Below the pieces are notes generated by a model. The model saw nothing but the letters and a program-made list of their open reading frames with translations. It had not been told where the DNA came from and ran no database searches. The translations under genes were made by a program, and so were the position numbers. A stretch of DNA of 29,630 nucleotides from Coemansia sp. RSA 922 (taxonomy: Eukaryota > Kickxellomycota > Kickxellomycetes > Kickxellales > Kickxellaceae), in NCBI GenBank assembly GCA_027577415.1, contig JANBQS010000168.1, forward strand, positions 1 to 29,630, in the 5' to 3' direction. Shown one piece after another: positions 1 through 8,298 of the stretch. Each line of letters opens with the position of its first letter. Position 1 is the first letter of the stretch.

Positions 1-91
1 AATTCTCTCACTACTATGAAATTTCTGGATACTCTTTAGATATTTGGACATTTGCACAGATGTGCTTGACCCTCACTCCCTTTTTTTGTAA

Positions 92-190
92 GCCATGGAG
101 GCTTTGTTCTTTGAAAATAAATTGGTGTGTTTACCAGAAAAGGCCGTAATTGCAGCCTCAGCTACGTCATTTTGGGTAATACGTCATTTT
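92..190 (+). promoter_or_regulatory. Distal class I upstream region of the 510 gene with paired TACGTCAT sites
   Basis: A CTTTGTTCTTTGAA box lies at about 99-115 and matches the box in the longer class I repeats upstream of the genes at 3012 and 7810. It is followed by two direct TACGTCAT copies at 163-170 and 180-187. TACGTCAT on the reverse strand reads ATGACGTA, which contains the ATF/CRE-like heptamer bound by Atf1-type bZIP factors in fission yeast. The rest of the class I repeat is too diverged to follow here or lies beyond the window edge. Regulation by bZIP or HMG-box proteins is inference from motif identity only. Confidence 0.45.
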
Positions 191-364
191 CCAATAGCAA
201 TATAAAAAAAGAGGCCTCAACCATTTGTCTGCCTTTTTTGCACTTCTTTTTGGAGTGCAGAGAGACCTGCTGTTCAAAAGGGAATATATTTTTTGCACTA
301 CTTTCAAGCGAGCTTGTACTGAGAGTAGGGAGGGGGCGTCTTTACGTCTCCTATTGAATTCTCT

Positions 365-395
365 TATAAAAATGCGAGCAAAGGAGGCCGCCCAC
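365..395 (+). promoter_or_regulatory. Core promoter of the 510 gene (TATA plus GGCCGCCCAC)
   Basis: TATAAAA at 365-371 is followed 21 nt later by GGCCGCCCAC at 386-395, the arrangement shared by nearly every copy of this family. The preceding bases (CTATTGAATT-like) also match the TATA-proximal bases at 2870 and 4540. The second element sits where transcription should start, so it may be an initiator. A second TATA-like run occurs at 201-207 without the paired element. Confidence 0.7.
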
Positions 396-509
396 TTTTT
401 TGAAGCATTTCTCTTCACCACACCTTTTTTGATTTTTTTTTCTCTCCTCAGCTTCACATATTTTTTGTGGACATTATTCAAGCACTAAGACACGCCCAAG
501 AAATCAAGG

Positions 510-1001
510 ATGAACTTTCTACCATCATTCAAACAATTTTCAGAAATTAGAAATCAAGTAGAAGCTCAAGGATCACAGATGTGTGTAATATTTGTCGTAC
601 ATGAGATCACTGTCGACCTTCCACCTTTGCGTTTTACTAAAGAGCTTTTAAATCTATCGACAGGTAAAAATGGATGTTTTCTAGCTGTCTACTCGGGCTC
701 AGAGGACCTTGATTCTCTGGTTGACTCCAGGTTTATACCAAGTCATATTGGTAAAGTAAAAAATGATGGTGTCAAAACCGCTACTCTCCATGTAAAAAGA
801 ACTGTTAGAACGTATTACTCTGACCCAAATATGATACTCGATATTATTATGGAAAGAATTGGCCATATTCAAGATAGGCTAGAGAATAGCAAGTGGAATA
901 GTGAATTGGAAATTCCATCACATCTTATCCAGAAATTATCAACGGAATTGCCCAAGATCCTTGCTAGTGAATGGTACTTGCAATACGTAAGATCGCAGTA
1001 A
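510..1001 (+). CDS. Lineage-specific small-protein family member 1 (163 aa)
   Basis: The product is 163 aa with no signal peptide, no membrane segment and no recognised domain. It is one of nine related copies in this window. The N-terminus is probably helical, then comes a strand starting at Cys25 (CVIFVVH), a helix at about 40-52, and a second strand from Cys56 (CFLAVYSG, with Tyr61 and Gly63). The first 80 residues are about 45% identical by eye to the product of the 3012 gene with no gaps, and both key cysteines have the same residue numbers, which supports this start codon. A C-terminal part of about 80 residues, mostly helical, is only loosely conserved. The gene has a class I promoter with TATA 145 nt upstream. 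Codon use is AT-rich, unlike the conserved genes nearby. Function is unknown. Confidence 0.75.
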   Translation: MNFLPSFKQFSEIRNQVEAQGSQMCVIFVVHEITVDLPPLRFTKELLNLSTGKNGCFLAVYSGSEDLDSLVDSRFIPSHIGKVKNDGVKTATLHVKRTVRTYYSDPNMILDIIMERIGHIQDRLENSKWNSELEIPSHLIQKLSTELPKILASEWYLQYVRSQ

Positions 1002-1320
1002 ATAAGTGGTTATAATAGAGCTAAATATAAAAAAGTTTATTTAATAGGACCACACTAGCTGTCCTACAGGTAGTTGTGTGCAAGATAGAGAAACAACGAC
1101 CCTCGTCTAGCTGGAAGCACACGTTTGCTCAGGGCTGGATACACCACTCAAGCTTGGTCGCCTACTATCCTATTTATTTTTTAAAGTATATAATAAACGA
1201 CCTTATATTCTCTACTTTCAAATTGCTATTGGGACTGGTAGTAGCAATATACTAAGTGGCTTGTAGCACTAGTCGTCATCCTCATCCAACCTTCCACTCC
1301 AAATCCAAGAAATTATAAGT
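1002..1320. other. Gene-free 3' flank of the 510 gene with a duplicated element
   Basis: This stretch is AT-rich and without a convincing ORF. GGGCTGGATACACCACT at 1132-1148 and about 70 bases after it resemble the region after the 3012 gene at 3458-3545. The 3' flank was therefore duplicated with the gene. An AATAAA-type signal lies in the tract near 1192. Nothing else was recognised. Confidence 0.5.
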
Positions 1321-1324
1321 ACAA

Positions 1325-1640
1325 GCAGAGCTAACTCTTATACACCTCTCCTGGTGACAAATGCCAGTCTGAGACGACACCTACATTTTGGCCCAAAGTT
1401 GAAGCAGAGAGGAACTTGTCTATCAACCACTACCCCCAAAGAAAAGAAAACAGGTTTTCCAACTTGGAGTCGTTATTGAAATTTGTCTTTGAGCAAGCGG
1501 TGTGGTTGCAGAGAGGGTAGTATAGTCTGGCTTTAAAAATTAGCGCCAAAGAGAATCAAGGTAGGTGCTTCCAGTCAACACCCCTTGTAAGAAGTGGGAG
1601 AAAGCTGCCTATATAAAATGAGAAAACGCAGGCAGCTACT
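1325..1640 (+). repeat. Class II promoter repeat, copy 1 (upstream of the broken gene at 1750)
   Basis: This region is homologous to 5880-6190. Shared stretches include CTCTCC(T/A)GGTG, TTGAAG(C/T)AGA, AAAGAAAACAGGTTT, a GCAAGCGG/GCGAGCGG stretch and TGCTTCCAGTCAAC. TTCCAGTCAAC is at 1569-1579, TATAAAA at 1612-1618 and GGCAGCTAC at 1631-1639. The region therefore still carries a complete-looking promoter although the gene below it is broken. Confidence 0.7.
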
Positions 1641-1749
1641 CCTCCCCCCTACATTTTACCTTATCAGCATTATATTCGTCTCACTAGCAATTAAGTTTTA
1701 ACGTTAAAGTATTGTTAACTGATGTGACAACTAGCAAAGTTAAGTCTAC

Positions 1750-2077
1750 ATGTTTACAATGATTGGGGTATGCTTAAAGCTGCTGTGTTTGATTCCAAGT
1801 CAAAAAAGTGTGTGTTTTCTTGGCACCAAATTTAGTGAGTAAAATCCCTAATGTTCCAGTATATCGATTGACACTTGCTAAGAAAGTTTTTATTCCAAAG
1901 TGCCTCTTTGTCATATACACAGGAAATGCTCCTGCCTTACTCAATATGTGTGATGCTACATTCGGGTACTAGTTGGTTGACATCTCTGCTACAACTGTTG
2001 AGGCTGTCATCCAAGAAATAAGTGACATGATTGCAATGGTAGAGCGAGATTACGTGCTCTATAATGCTGTTGAGTAG
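1750..2077 (+). pseudogene. Broken small-family copy (class II type)
   Basis: From 1808 the frame reads through a Cys-Val-Phe strand, a second Cys-x4-Tyr-Thr-Gly strand (CLFVIYTG) and a C-terminal helix to a TAG at 2075-2077. It is interrupted by an in-frame TAG at 1970-1972. The likely start at 1750 (or 1759) is in a different frame from the body; the switch fits a frameshift in the six-A run at 1802-1807. Spacing between the two Cys is 30 residues against 31 in the intact relatives. The best match is the 6272 gene, which has the same promoter class. The two lesions make it a pseudogene, unless recoding or sequencing error is involved. Confidence 0.65.
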
Positions 2078-2375
2078 AAAGAATAAAAATAGCATTCAAG
2101 TTCTGGATTCCCATGTAATAGGATGGGCTCCGACCAAAGTACCAGGTCCATTCAGCAAGGCTTGTCTCTTAAATAAACATGGTTATACGTTTACTTGCTA
2201 GCTTTTAGCCAAAGCATGCTCTTGGTAGAGGCTAACTCGTAGTTTTATTTTTTACTTTATGTTATTTTTAAATACCTGGTAAAGTAGATTGCTGCGATGA
2301 GAACGCAATTAATACATATAGAGAAAGCTGCAACAGTTATATTCAGGTGCCGCACGGGCTAACATTCAGTTTTCC
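2078..2375. other. Gene-free spacer
   Basis: AT-rich sequence between the broken copy and the next class I promoter repeat. I see no ORF with family features and no RNA gene. It contains a TTAAATAAAC stretch near 2168 that could serve as a poly(A) signal for the upstream transcript. Confidence 0.4.
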
Positions 2376-3000
2376 CGTGTCTAAACCCTGCATTCTCTGT
2401 GTCCGCAGTACGCTTTGTCCACCTCCCTCAAAAGCCGTTAAAAGAAAGCATTTTCGTCTTTCTAAAATAATGTCATTGGAAGTGGGCGGGCATGGTCGAG
2501 TGTAAAGAAAAAAGAAAATGCTTTGTTCACCAACAGCTTCTTTGAAAGTGCAAAGACTTTGTTCTTTGAAAAATGCTGTGTGTCAGCATGAGATGTCATT
2601 ACATCATTAGAAACCCCATTTGCGGTTTTCGTCCTCTCAAAAATAAGGGGGAAAAGAAGACATCAATCCATTAGCCACGAATGACACGGGTTTGGCGCTT
2701 CTTGGCTAATAGCAGTGGGGGAATGATTGCGTAATGTGATGCAACAATTAGAGAAGGTGGTTGTTTTCTTGCCTGGCACTTCTTTGAAAATATGGTGACA
2801 CCATTAAAAGAAAGCGTTTGCTTGGTTTTCGGCATTACTTGCGTTGGGAGCCGCAATGCCTCTACATTGCCATTGGATTTTCCTATAAAACGTGAGCTCG
2901 GGTGGTTGCCCTCTATACATCTTCTCTTTACCCTACTTCTACCTTTTCTCATTACACCTACTTTGCATTTTATTCAATCAAAAGAACAAACGTACGTCTG
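2376..3000 (+). repeat. Class I promoter repeat, copy A (serves the 3012 gene)
   Basis: This is the longest intact class I region. It is matched almost base for base by 4057-4671 and more loosely by 7120-7500. The core at about 2430-2610 is roughly 97% identical to copy B by eye. It carries GTCATTGGAAGTGGGCGGGC, then CTTTGTTCACCAACAGCTTCTTTGAAAG and CTTTGTTCTTTGAAAA boxes at about 2521-2571, then ATGTCATTACATCAT. Similarity continues to the TATA box and into the leader. Its length and conservation show that it duplicated together with the gene. Confidence 0.8.
2884..2913 (+). promoter_or_regulatory. Core promoter of the 3012 gene
   Basis: TATAAAA at 2884-2890 is followed 20 nt later by GGTTGCCCTC at 2904-2913, then a pyrimidine-rich leader up to the ATG at 3012. 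This places transcription start well after the GTG at 2892, so the upstream in-frame extension is not translated. Confidence 0.65.
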
Positions 3001-3011
3001 AACAATCAATA

Positions 3012-3425
3012 ATGAATTACCTACAAACATTTAATAAAATAGATAATGTTAAGCATCGTGTAGCAGACTTAAAATCTAAGATATGTGTTGTATTTGTCGT
3101 GCACCCGAGCACTGCTGACATTCCTTTATTAGAATTGACTAGGGAGCTACAGTTTATGTCTTCAAGAGAGAATGGATGTTTCCTCGCTCTCTACAAAGGC
3201 TCAGAAGACATTAGTTCTCTGGCCAAGGAAACATACATTGTGAGTCATATTAGATACTCTACTGGCAGTGGTGTCAACGATGTCGATGCTATCTTCGACA
3301 TCATTCTAAATAGGCTTTGTTATATTTACGATGTTTTAGAGAAAGCTAAGTCAGGTGGTAGATTGCAAACTACACCAGATCAAATCGAGCTACTATCTAC
3401 GCACTTGCCTACTATTCTACTATAA
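3012..3425 (+). CDS. Lineage-specific small-protein family member 2 (137 aa)
   Basis: The product is 137 aa and the closest relative of the 510 gene product. Cys25 opens the first strand (CVVFVVH) and Cys56 the second (CFLALYKG, Tyr61, Gly63). A segment SEDISSL follows and then ends in SHI at residue 80, as in member 1. The C-terminal half is predicted helical (about 90-135). I chose the ATG at 3012 over a longer open frame from 2892, because the alignment with member 1 begins exactly here and the TATA box lies at 2884. The stop overlaps an AATAAA (3424-3429). It lies downstream of class I copy A. No signal peptide or membrane segment. Function unknown. Confidence 0.75.
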   Translation: MNYLQTFNKIDNVKHRVADLKSKICVVFVVHPSTADIPLLELTRELQFMSSRENGCFLALYKGSEDISSLAKETYIVSHIRYSTGSGVNDVDAIFDIILNRLCYIYDVLEKAKSGGRLQTTPDQIELLSTHLPTILL

Positions 3426-4056
3426 TAAAAAGCATAGTTTGGTCTTACGTCATGGTAGGGCCGGATACACCACTTTGGCCTAGCCATCTAATACCCTAGT
3501 TATTATGTTTACTTTAATAAACTATAATATAACTATTATATATTTTCTAGCAATGGGCTACAGAGTAAATATGTAAGTGACGTCTTGCAATGACAGGAAC
3601 TTTAACATTTTTGGCTATAGGATAGTTTCTGCTTAGTGGTTGACACTGAGCCAACAAATAGCCTGACCTGCCATGCGAGATGGAAGGGTTGCAAGGTTAG
3701 AGGTCAACATTTAGACATCCAAATCTGCAAGGGATACCATCAAATCCATGGGAGTTCAACTTCAACTAGTAGGTAAAAATACAGAGTTGGAGTAAGAGTA
3801 ATTCAAGGGAGTAAATGTCATTTGCTATTGAGCATGGCAAATACTGACACATGTAATGCTTGCTCAATAGTGTGCCGCACAACTCAGTGTCATGTGGGAC
3901 CAATTAATGTTTTGCTATGGCCTGACATTTTAGGTGGTTAGTTAGCTTGCGTCCAAATTATTTGTCAAAGCCCGCTGACATTGCTAAAGAAAGTTTTAGG
4001 GGTATAGTCGCTTGTAGATTGTTTTATGTATTACCCACCATACTTTGCCGCTGGTG
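3426..4056. other. Gene-free spacer with duplicated 3' element and a hairpin
   Basis: TACGTCAT at 3446-3453 and GGGCCGGATACACCACT at 3458-3474 follow the 3012 gene. The second matches 1132-1148 after the 510 gene. A perfect 10-bp inverted repeat lies at 3825-3834 and 3861-3870 (CTATTGAGCA and its complement, 26-nt loop). No ORF with family features was found. Confidence 0.5.
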
Positions 4057-4671
4057 TGTGTCTAAATCTTGCATTCTCTGTGTCCACAGCACACTTTTGT
4101 CCATTTCCCCCAAAAGCCGTTAAAAGAAAGCATTTTCGTCTTTCTAAAATGATGTCATTGGAAGTGGGCGGGCATGGTCGAGTGTAAAGAAAAAAATGCT
4201 TTGCTCACCAATAGCTTCTTTGAAAGTGCAAAGACTTTGTTCTTTGAAAAATGCTGTGTGTCAGCATGAGCTGTCATTACATCATTAGCAACCCCAATTG
4301 CAGTTTTCGTCATCTCCAAAAAGAGGGAGAAAGGAGACTTCAATCCATTACCCGTTGAAGGCACAAGCTTGGTGCTGCTTACCTGTGAGGAAATGTTTGT
4401 GAAATAGGACGCAACAATTAGATAAAGTGATTATTTTCTTGTCTGGCACTCCTTTGAAAGCATGGGGACTTGCCGTTTGAGGCAACACCATGCTCTTTTT
4501 TCAAACTTGGTGGGAAGTGGGAAAGCTTCTGCATCGCTATTGAATTTTCCTATAAAACATGAGCCAGGGTGGTTATCCACTTTACACAATTATCTTAACC
4601 ATACATTTGCTTCTTCTCACCTTACCCACTCTGCCTTCTATTTAAGCACAAGAACCAACGCGCACCCGTGA
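4057..4671 (+). repeat. Class I promoter repeat, copy B (now separated from its gene)
   Basis: This is a near-identical duplicate of copy A (2376-3000), including the CTTTGTTC/CTTTGAAAG boxes at about 4198-4250, TATAAAA at 4551-4557 and GGTTATCCAC at 4571-4580. Similarity ends in the leader near 4671. The related coding fragment only resumes around 4888, so about 200 bases of unrelated AT-rich sequence separate promoter and gene body. That could be an insertion or a rearrangement breakpoint. Confidence 0.75.
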
Positions 4672-4887
4672 AACCAAAAAAGAGCAACCTAAAAATGTTA
4701 ATATCTCTTTTGTCCATCGATACCATTTTCCTGTCTTGACTCGGCTCAGTCCAGTTCCCATGGTTCACTGATTTGTTTGTCACTTTGGATATAGTGTGTG
4801 TCTAACCGGTTAACATCTTTCTTTTGTTTTCTTTAACCTTTTCAATATTTAATTTATTGACACTTAAACTTTTATAAGTTACGCTAG

Positions 4888-5229
4888 TCCCCTTTGCTTC
4901 TAAAACTTGATAAAAAGTTTTCTAACCTTGCTGAAATCAAGGCTTGTGTAGCGGAGCGCAACTCAAGTAGTTGCACAATATATGCCATGCGCAACAGAGT
5001 TGAAGACATTCCAGAAATCTAATTGAGTAATGAACTGCATAAACTATCTGAAAAGCAGGGAGGTTGGTTTTTAGCTCTCTGCACCGACACTGACGGTGTT
5101 TATTCTCAGTTAGACGGGATTTATGAAGTGGTAAATATTGATTCAACCACTCCAAAAGGAGTTTTGAATGAAACCTTGAAAGAATTTGATTTAATCCATG
5201 AATTGCTGAATGTAAATAATAAATGACCA
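4888..5229 (+). pseudogene. Broken small-family copy (class I type)
   Basis: The frame from 4888 to the TGA of about 5226-5228 aligns end to end with the N-terminal 80 residues of the 510 and 3012 products. It shows F-SNLAEIK in the first helix, then Cys-Thr-Ile-Tyr for the first strand, VEDIP, LSNELHKLSEKQGG in the helix and WFLALC for the second strand. Three defects are visible: no ATG at the aligned start, an in-frame TAA at 5020-5022, and loss of most of the C-terminal region. The second motif Cys is Trp and the motif Tyr is Cys. The intact-looking promoter is at 4551 but is displaced. Residual open frame from 5023 lacks an ATG. Confidence 0.65.
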
Positions 5230-5879
5230 TGTCTTTCAGGTTTGAAATATGGATGTGACGACTAGGAGCCCATTGATGGCGATGAGTCCAACATATAACG
5301 AGTGGAGCTAGAACCTTTGTACGGGCCAGCTCACAATGATATGTAGTACAGAATCAAGAGTGGGAACATTGATAAATGTTGGCGTTTTTATTGTTTTTAG
5401 TTTATTTTGTGAACGGCGAGGATGCATAAGAAGATAGTGCTCTGGCACTGTTTCTGTTGTTTCTTCACCGAGAAACAAAACCTCTAAAACTTATATTTCC
5501 CCTTTTCTATTCACTTACAACAGATAGCCTGTGGTTGCGAAGATGGGCCTAATATCGAAATTGCCAAACATCAGCATTATTATTTTTACCTCTTATAAGC
5601 AAGCATAGGTGTCCTAGTATTCTACTGCCTTTAGTTGACAGTGTTCACAATAAAATTTGCAATAATAAATATCCGTCCACCTTAAAAAGTACGCAGTGAC
5701 TAGAATGAGACAGAAAAATCCATAGCAAGGGAGCTGGTATGATGGTACTTGCATCGTTATTTTCAACCCAGAAAAGCTATTATGAACAAAAAATTATTGG
5801 ATATCGTGATACTGTGATATCTTCTTTCTGCATCATCTCCCTGTAGCAGGTTTAAGAAGGATTATATTCAAGTTTAGCT
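5230..5879. other. Gene-free spacer
   Basis: AT-rich, many stop codons in all frames. I recognise no family fragment, RNA gene or transposon end. It leads into the second class II promoter repeat. Confidence 0.4.
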
Positions 5880-6240
5880 CGCTCTTGATGCCCTCTCCAG
5901 GTGGCTAATACCAGTTTGATAATACAAAATTGAAGTAGAAAGGCCTTTGTCGACGAACTTTCTAAAGAAAACAGGTTTCCCAGCCTAAAGCTATAATTAG
6001 CAATTGCCATTGAGAAAGCAAAGCGAGCGGTTGGGGATGGCAGTGCAGTCTTGCTTTAAAAAATAAGCAGCAAAGAAAATCGAGCAGTGCTTCCAGTCAA
6101 CGCCCCATCATTCTTTAAAAGCTTTTTTGAAAGAGAATCGCCTCCCTCCCAAAAAAATTTCTATAAAAAAGGGGGAGAAAGGCAGGCACCTCTTGTTTTA
6201 TTTTTACCCCCCATATTCTCCCTTTTATTTTTATTCTCTA
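5880..6240 (+). repeat. Class II promoter repeat, copy 2 (serves the 6272 gene)
   Basis: Homologous to 1325-1640. It carries CTCTCCAGGTGGCTAATACCAGT, AAAGAAAACAGGTTT and TTCCAGTCAAC at 6091-6101, then TATAAAA at 6162-6168 and GGCACC at 6185-6190. The TTCCAGTCAAC box also occurs twice upstream of the 22081 gene, far away in the other block. The CTTTGTT/CTTTGAA pair of class I is absent. Confidence 0.7.
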
Positions 6241-6271
6241 ATCCAGGCCTATTCTCCTAAAAATTATAAGA

Positions 6272-6619
6272 ATGAGCCCTTTTCCAGTTATTAGCACCTT
6301 TGAGCAACTTGTGGGGTATCTATGTACCACATTTTTCCCGATATGTGTCATATTTACAGGTACTGATCCAAAGGGTACGTTTGGAAGTAATGTCTTGACA
6401 AATGAAAACCTGGATAGTATGTTGAATTTGGAGTACTGCAGCTTAGTGACTTACACCGGCTCTGTAGAAGGCTTGACCGGTTTGAGTATTCCAAAAGTTA
6501 CGACAAAAGTTATTGACATCCAGGAATATGAAAGTTGGACAAGTATTGTCTCCTCCGTAAGAGATTTTTATGGCAACCAACCAAAACCAGAAATAAAAGA
6601 AATACTCCAATTTAAGTGA
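6272..6619 (+). CDS. Lineage-specific small-protein family member 3 (115 aa, class II)
   Basis: The product is 115 aa. It keeps the family frame exactly: Cys25 at the first strand (CVIFTG), Cys56 and Tyr61-Thr-Gly63 at the second (CSLVTYTG). The helix before Cys25 (STFEQLVGYL) matches the FxxLxxLxxY pattern of the 22081 product. After the second strand comes a Leu-rich turn, then IPKVTTKVID, then a final helix. It lacks the long C-terminal extension of members 1 and 2, and its nearest relative is the broken copy at 1750, which has the same promoter class. TATA lies 110 nt upstream. No export signal is seen. Function unknown. Confidence 0.72.
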   Translation: MSPFPVISTFEQLVGYLCTTFFPICVIFTGTDPKGTFGSNVLTNENLDSMLNLEYCSLVTYTGSVEGLTGLSIPKVTTKVIDIQEYESWTSIVSSVRDFYGNQPKPEIKEILQFK

Positions 6620-7119
6620 ACAACTAAGTGTAGTTTTGAATTTAGCAAAAATTCGATAAAGGAAATATCTGATCAACAGGTCGCACTAAGGGGTATATTT
6701 GGAATCAAGAGGAGCTATGAGCTGAAATGTGAAGTGGCTACTTAATTTGCTCTCTAGTTTGTAGTTAAATTTCAAAGACGGGGCCGAATCATGTTCTGGA
6801 TATAGGTTTCTCAAGTAGTTTCTTTTATATATAATTTTTGTTTCTAAGAATTGTTATGACCAATTGTTTTAATGGCTATTTTTTCAGCTATTCATAAAAC
6901 CGACATGCTGAATGTTTACCTGTACTTGAACCTTGCTTTCTCCTGTACACAGTTGGTTTTCACTGCCCTCCTTTAACAGCAATTAGCAAGGGTGGCTTTC
7001 CTTTTTTACATAAGGAAGGGGGAAGCCGATGCCCTTGGAAGTGGGTGGGCATGGTGATTTTGTTCTTCAAAAATTGCTGTGTGGATGCCAAAATGTGCTG
7101 CCATGTCTACTTTTGCTAC
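6620..7119. other. Gene-free spacer with a fragment of the class I repeat
   Basis: Mostly AT-rich filler. At about 7035-7082 there is a short partial copy of the class I promoter (CTTGGAAGTGGGTGGGCATGG, then TTTTGTTCTTCAAAAATTGCTGTGTG). It lies just before the fuller copy C, so this promoter region was partly duplicated in tandem. No ORF with family features. Confidence 0.5.
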
Positions 7120-7500
7120 TCCAACAGCACGCTTTTGTCCCCTCCCTCAAAAGCCGTTAAAGGAAGCTTTTTCTTCTTTGTAAAATGATGTCATTGGAAG
7201 TGGGTGGGCATGGTCGAGTGTAAAGAAGAAAAGAGAATGCTTTGTACACCAACTGCTGCTTTGAAAGTGCAAAGGCTTTGTTCTTTGAAAAACTACTGTG
7301 TGTGTCATGAGCTTCAATTACATCATTGTCTACTTCAACTGCGGTTTTCGTCATTCCCAAAAATAAAGGGAAAAAAGGCGGCTTCAATACATTAGCCATC
7401 AAAGAAACAGGTTTGGCGCTTCTTTGCTAATAGCAGTGAGGGAATGTTTACGTCATTGGAAGCAAAAATAGAAAAAAAAATAGATTGTTTTCTTGCTTTG
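7120..7500 (+). repeat. Class I promoter repeat, copy C (serves the 7810 gene)
   Basis: Matches copies A and B over AAAAGCCGTTAAA, ATGATGTCATTGGAAGTGGG and the CTTTG(T/A)-CACCAACTGCTGCTTTGAAAGTGC and CTTTGTTCTTTGAAAA boxes (about 7240-7292). It continues through GGTTTGGCGCTTCTTTGCTAATAGCAGTG. It carries a TACGTCAT at 7449-7456 that copies A and B lack. It is more diverged than A and B are from each other, so it is an older copy. Confidence 0.75.
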
Positions 7501-7682
7501 TGGTCTTGTGACAAAAAGGCTTGAGGTAGGAGAAAACAAGTTTTTCTGTAAAAAGAGCAAAAGAGTAAATTCAACTGCGTAAGCGTCCAAAAATAAAGCA
7601 TTTCACTCGTTCCCCCTTTTTTTCTGCTGCTTACATCGAAAGTGGGGAAACATTCCTACCATTTTTTCTTTGCGGCCTATGC

Positions 7683-7713
7683 TATAAAAGAAGAGAAAAA
7701 TCCTGGCGCCCAT
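7683..7713 (+). promoter_or_regulatory. Core promoter of the 7810 gene
   Basis: TATAAAA at 7683-7689, then GGCGCCCAT at 7705-7713, 22 nt downstream. This matches 386-395 and 21979-21987 closely. A pyrimidine-rich leader of about 100 nt follows. Confidence 0.65.
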
Positions 7714-7809
7714 TTTTTCTTCTTCACCCTAACATATTTTCAGTTATTCTCTTTCTTATCCACATTTTTTTGACATTCTGGTTTAAGGAATTAAAACAAG
7801 TAATTTCCG

Positions 7810-8235
7810 ATGATTAAGATACCAGTGTTCGAAGAGATAGATCAGATTATAATGCATGCGAATCATATGGAATGCAGTAACTGCATAGTGTATATACGCC
7901 CTTATATTAAGCTAGATATTGATGTTTATTTGAAGAAGGAACCAGTTAATCAGCTTATGAAACAAATGAAGTGTTGTTTCGTTGTATATTCTGGTAAGCA
8001 ATATAGCGATCTTGCTAAAGGGGATTACGGTATCAATATGTATTTGGAGTATTTTAGCTACCAGTTTGCCGATTCTAATGGTCATTTGATACAAGAAGAT
8101 ATTATTAAGACAGTAGATTTTTACATGCGTGAGAAAACACTTCCACTAAGAAATCAAGATAGTCAATATTGGCATACGACTAGTTCATTGCCCTCAGTAT
8201 CAACCATAGGTGGGATAATAGATTTCGATAGTTAA
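7810..8235 (+). CDS. Lineage-specific small-protein family member 4 (141 aa)
   Basis: The product is 141 aa. Cys25 opens the first strand (CIVYIRP) and a Cys55-Cys56 pair opens the second (CCFVVYSG, Tyr60, Gly62). An extra Cys22 makes a CxxC with Cys25. The middle is more diverged than in members 1-3, and residues 64-85 hold an aromatic segment (YLEYFSYQF). The last 35 residues are Ser/Thr-rich and probably disordered. The ATG is supported by the conserved distance to Cys25 and by TATA at 7683. The gene converges on the M49-like gene, with only 63 bases between the two stops, which includes an AATAAA on the + strand. Function unknown. Confidence 0.7.
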   Translation: MIKIPVFEEIDQIIMHANHMECSNCIVYIRPYIKLDIDVYLKKEPVNQLMKQMKCCFVVYSGKQYSDLAKGDYGINMYLEYFSYQFADSNGHLIQEDIIKTVDFYMREKTLPLRNQDSQYWHTTSSLPSVSTIGGIIDFDS

Positions 8236-8298
8236 CATAAACATTGTTTTCTTGATTTATTTTTTGCAAGCACCTTAAATAAACATCAAGAAAAAAAA

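Noticed and set aside
167..481. Minus-strand frame of 104 codons over the promoter of the 510 gene
   Set aside because: Lys/Arg-rich reading of a pyrimidine-rich leader, overlapping TATA and the start-site element; no relatives among the other promoters.
2892..3011. N-terminal extension of the 3012 gene
   Set aside because: It begins at GTG two bases after the TATA box, before the expected transcription start, and has no counterpart in the paralogues.
4671..4888. An intron joining promoter copy B to the broken coding fragment
   Set aside because: No plausible donor, branch and acceptor set restores an ATG, and the downstream frame still carries the TAA at 5020.
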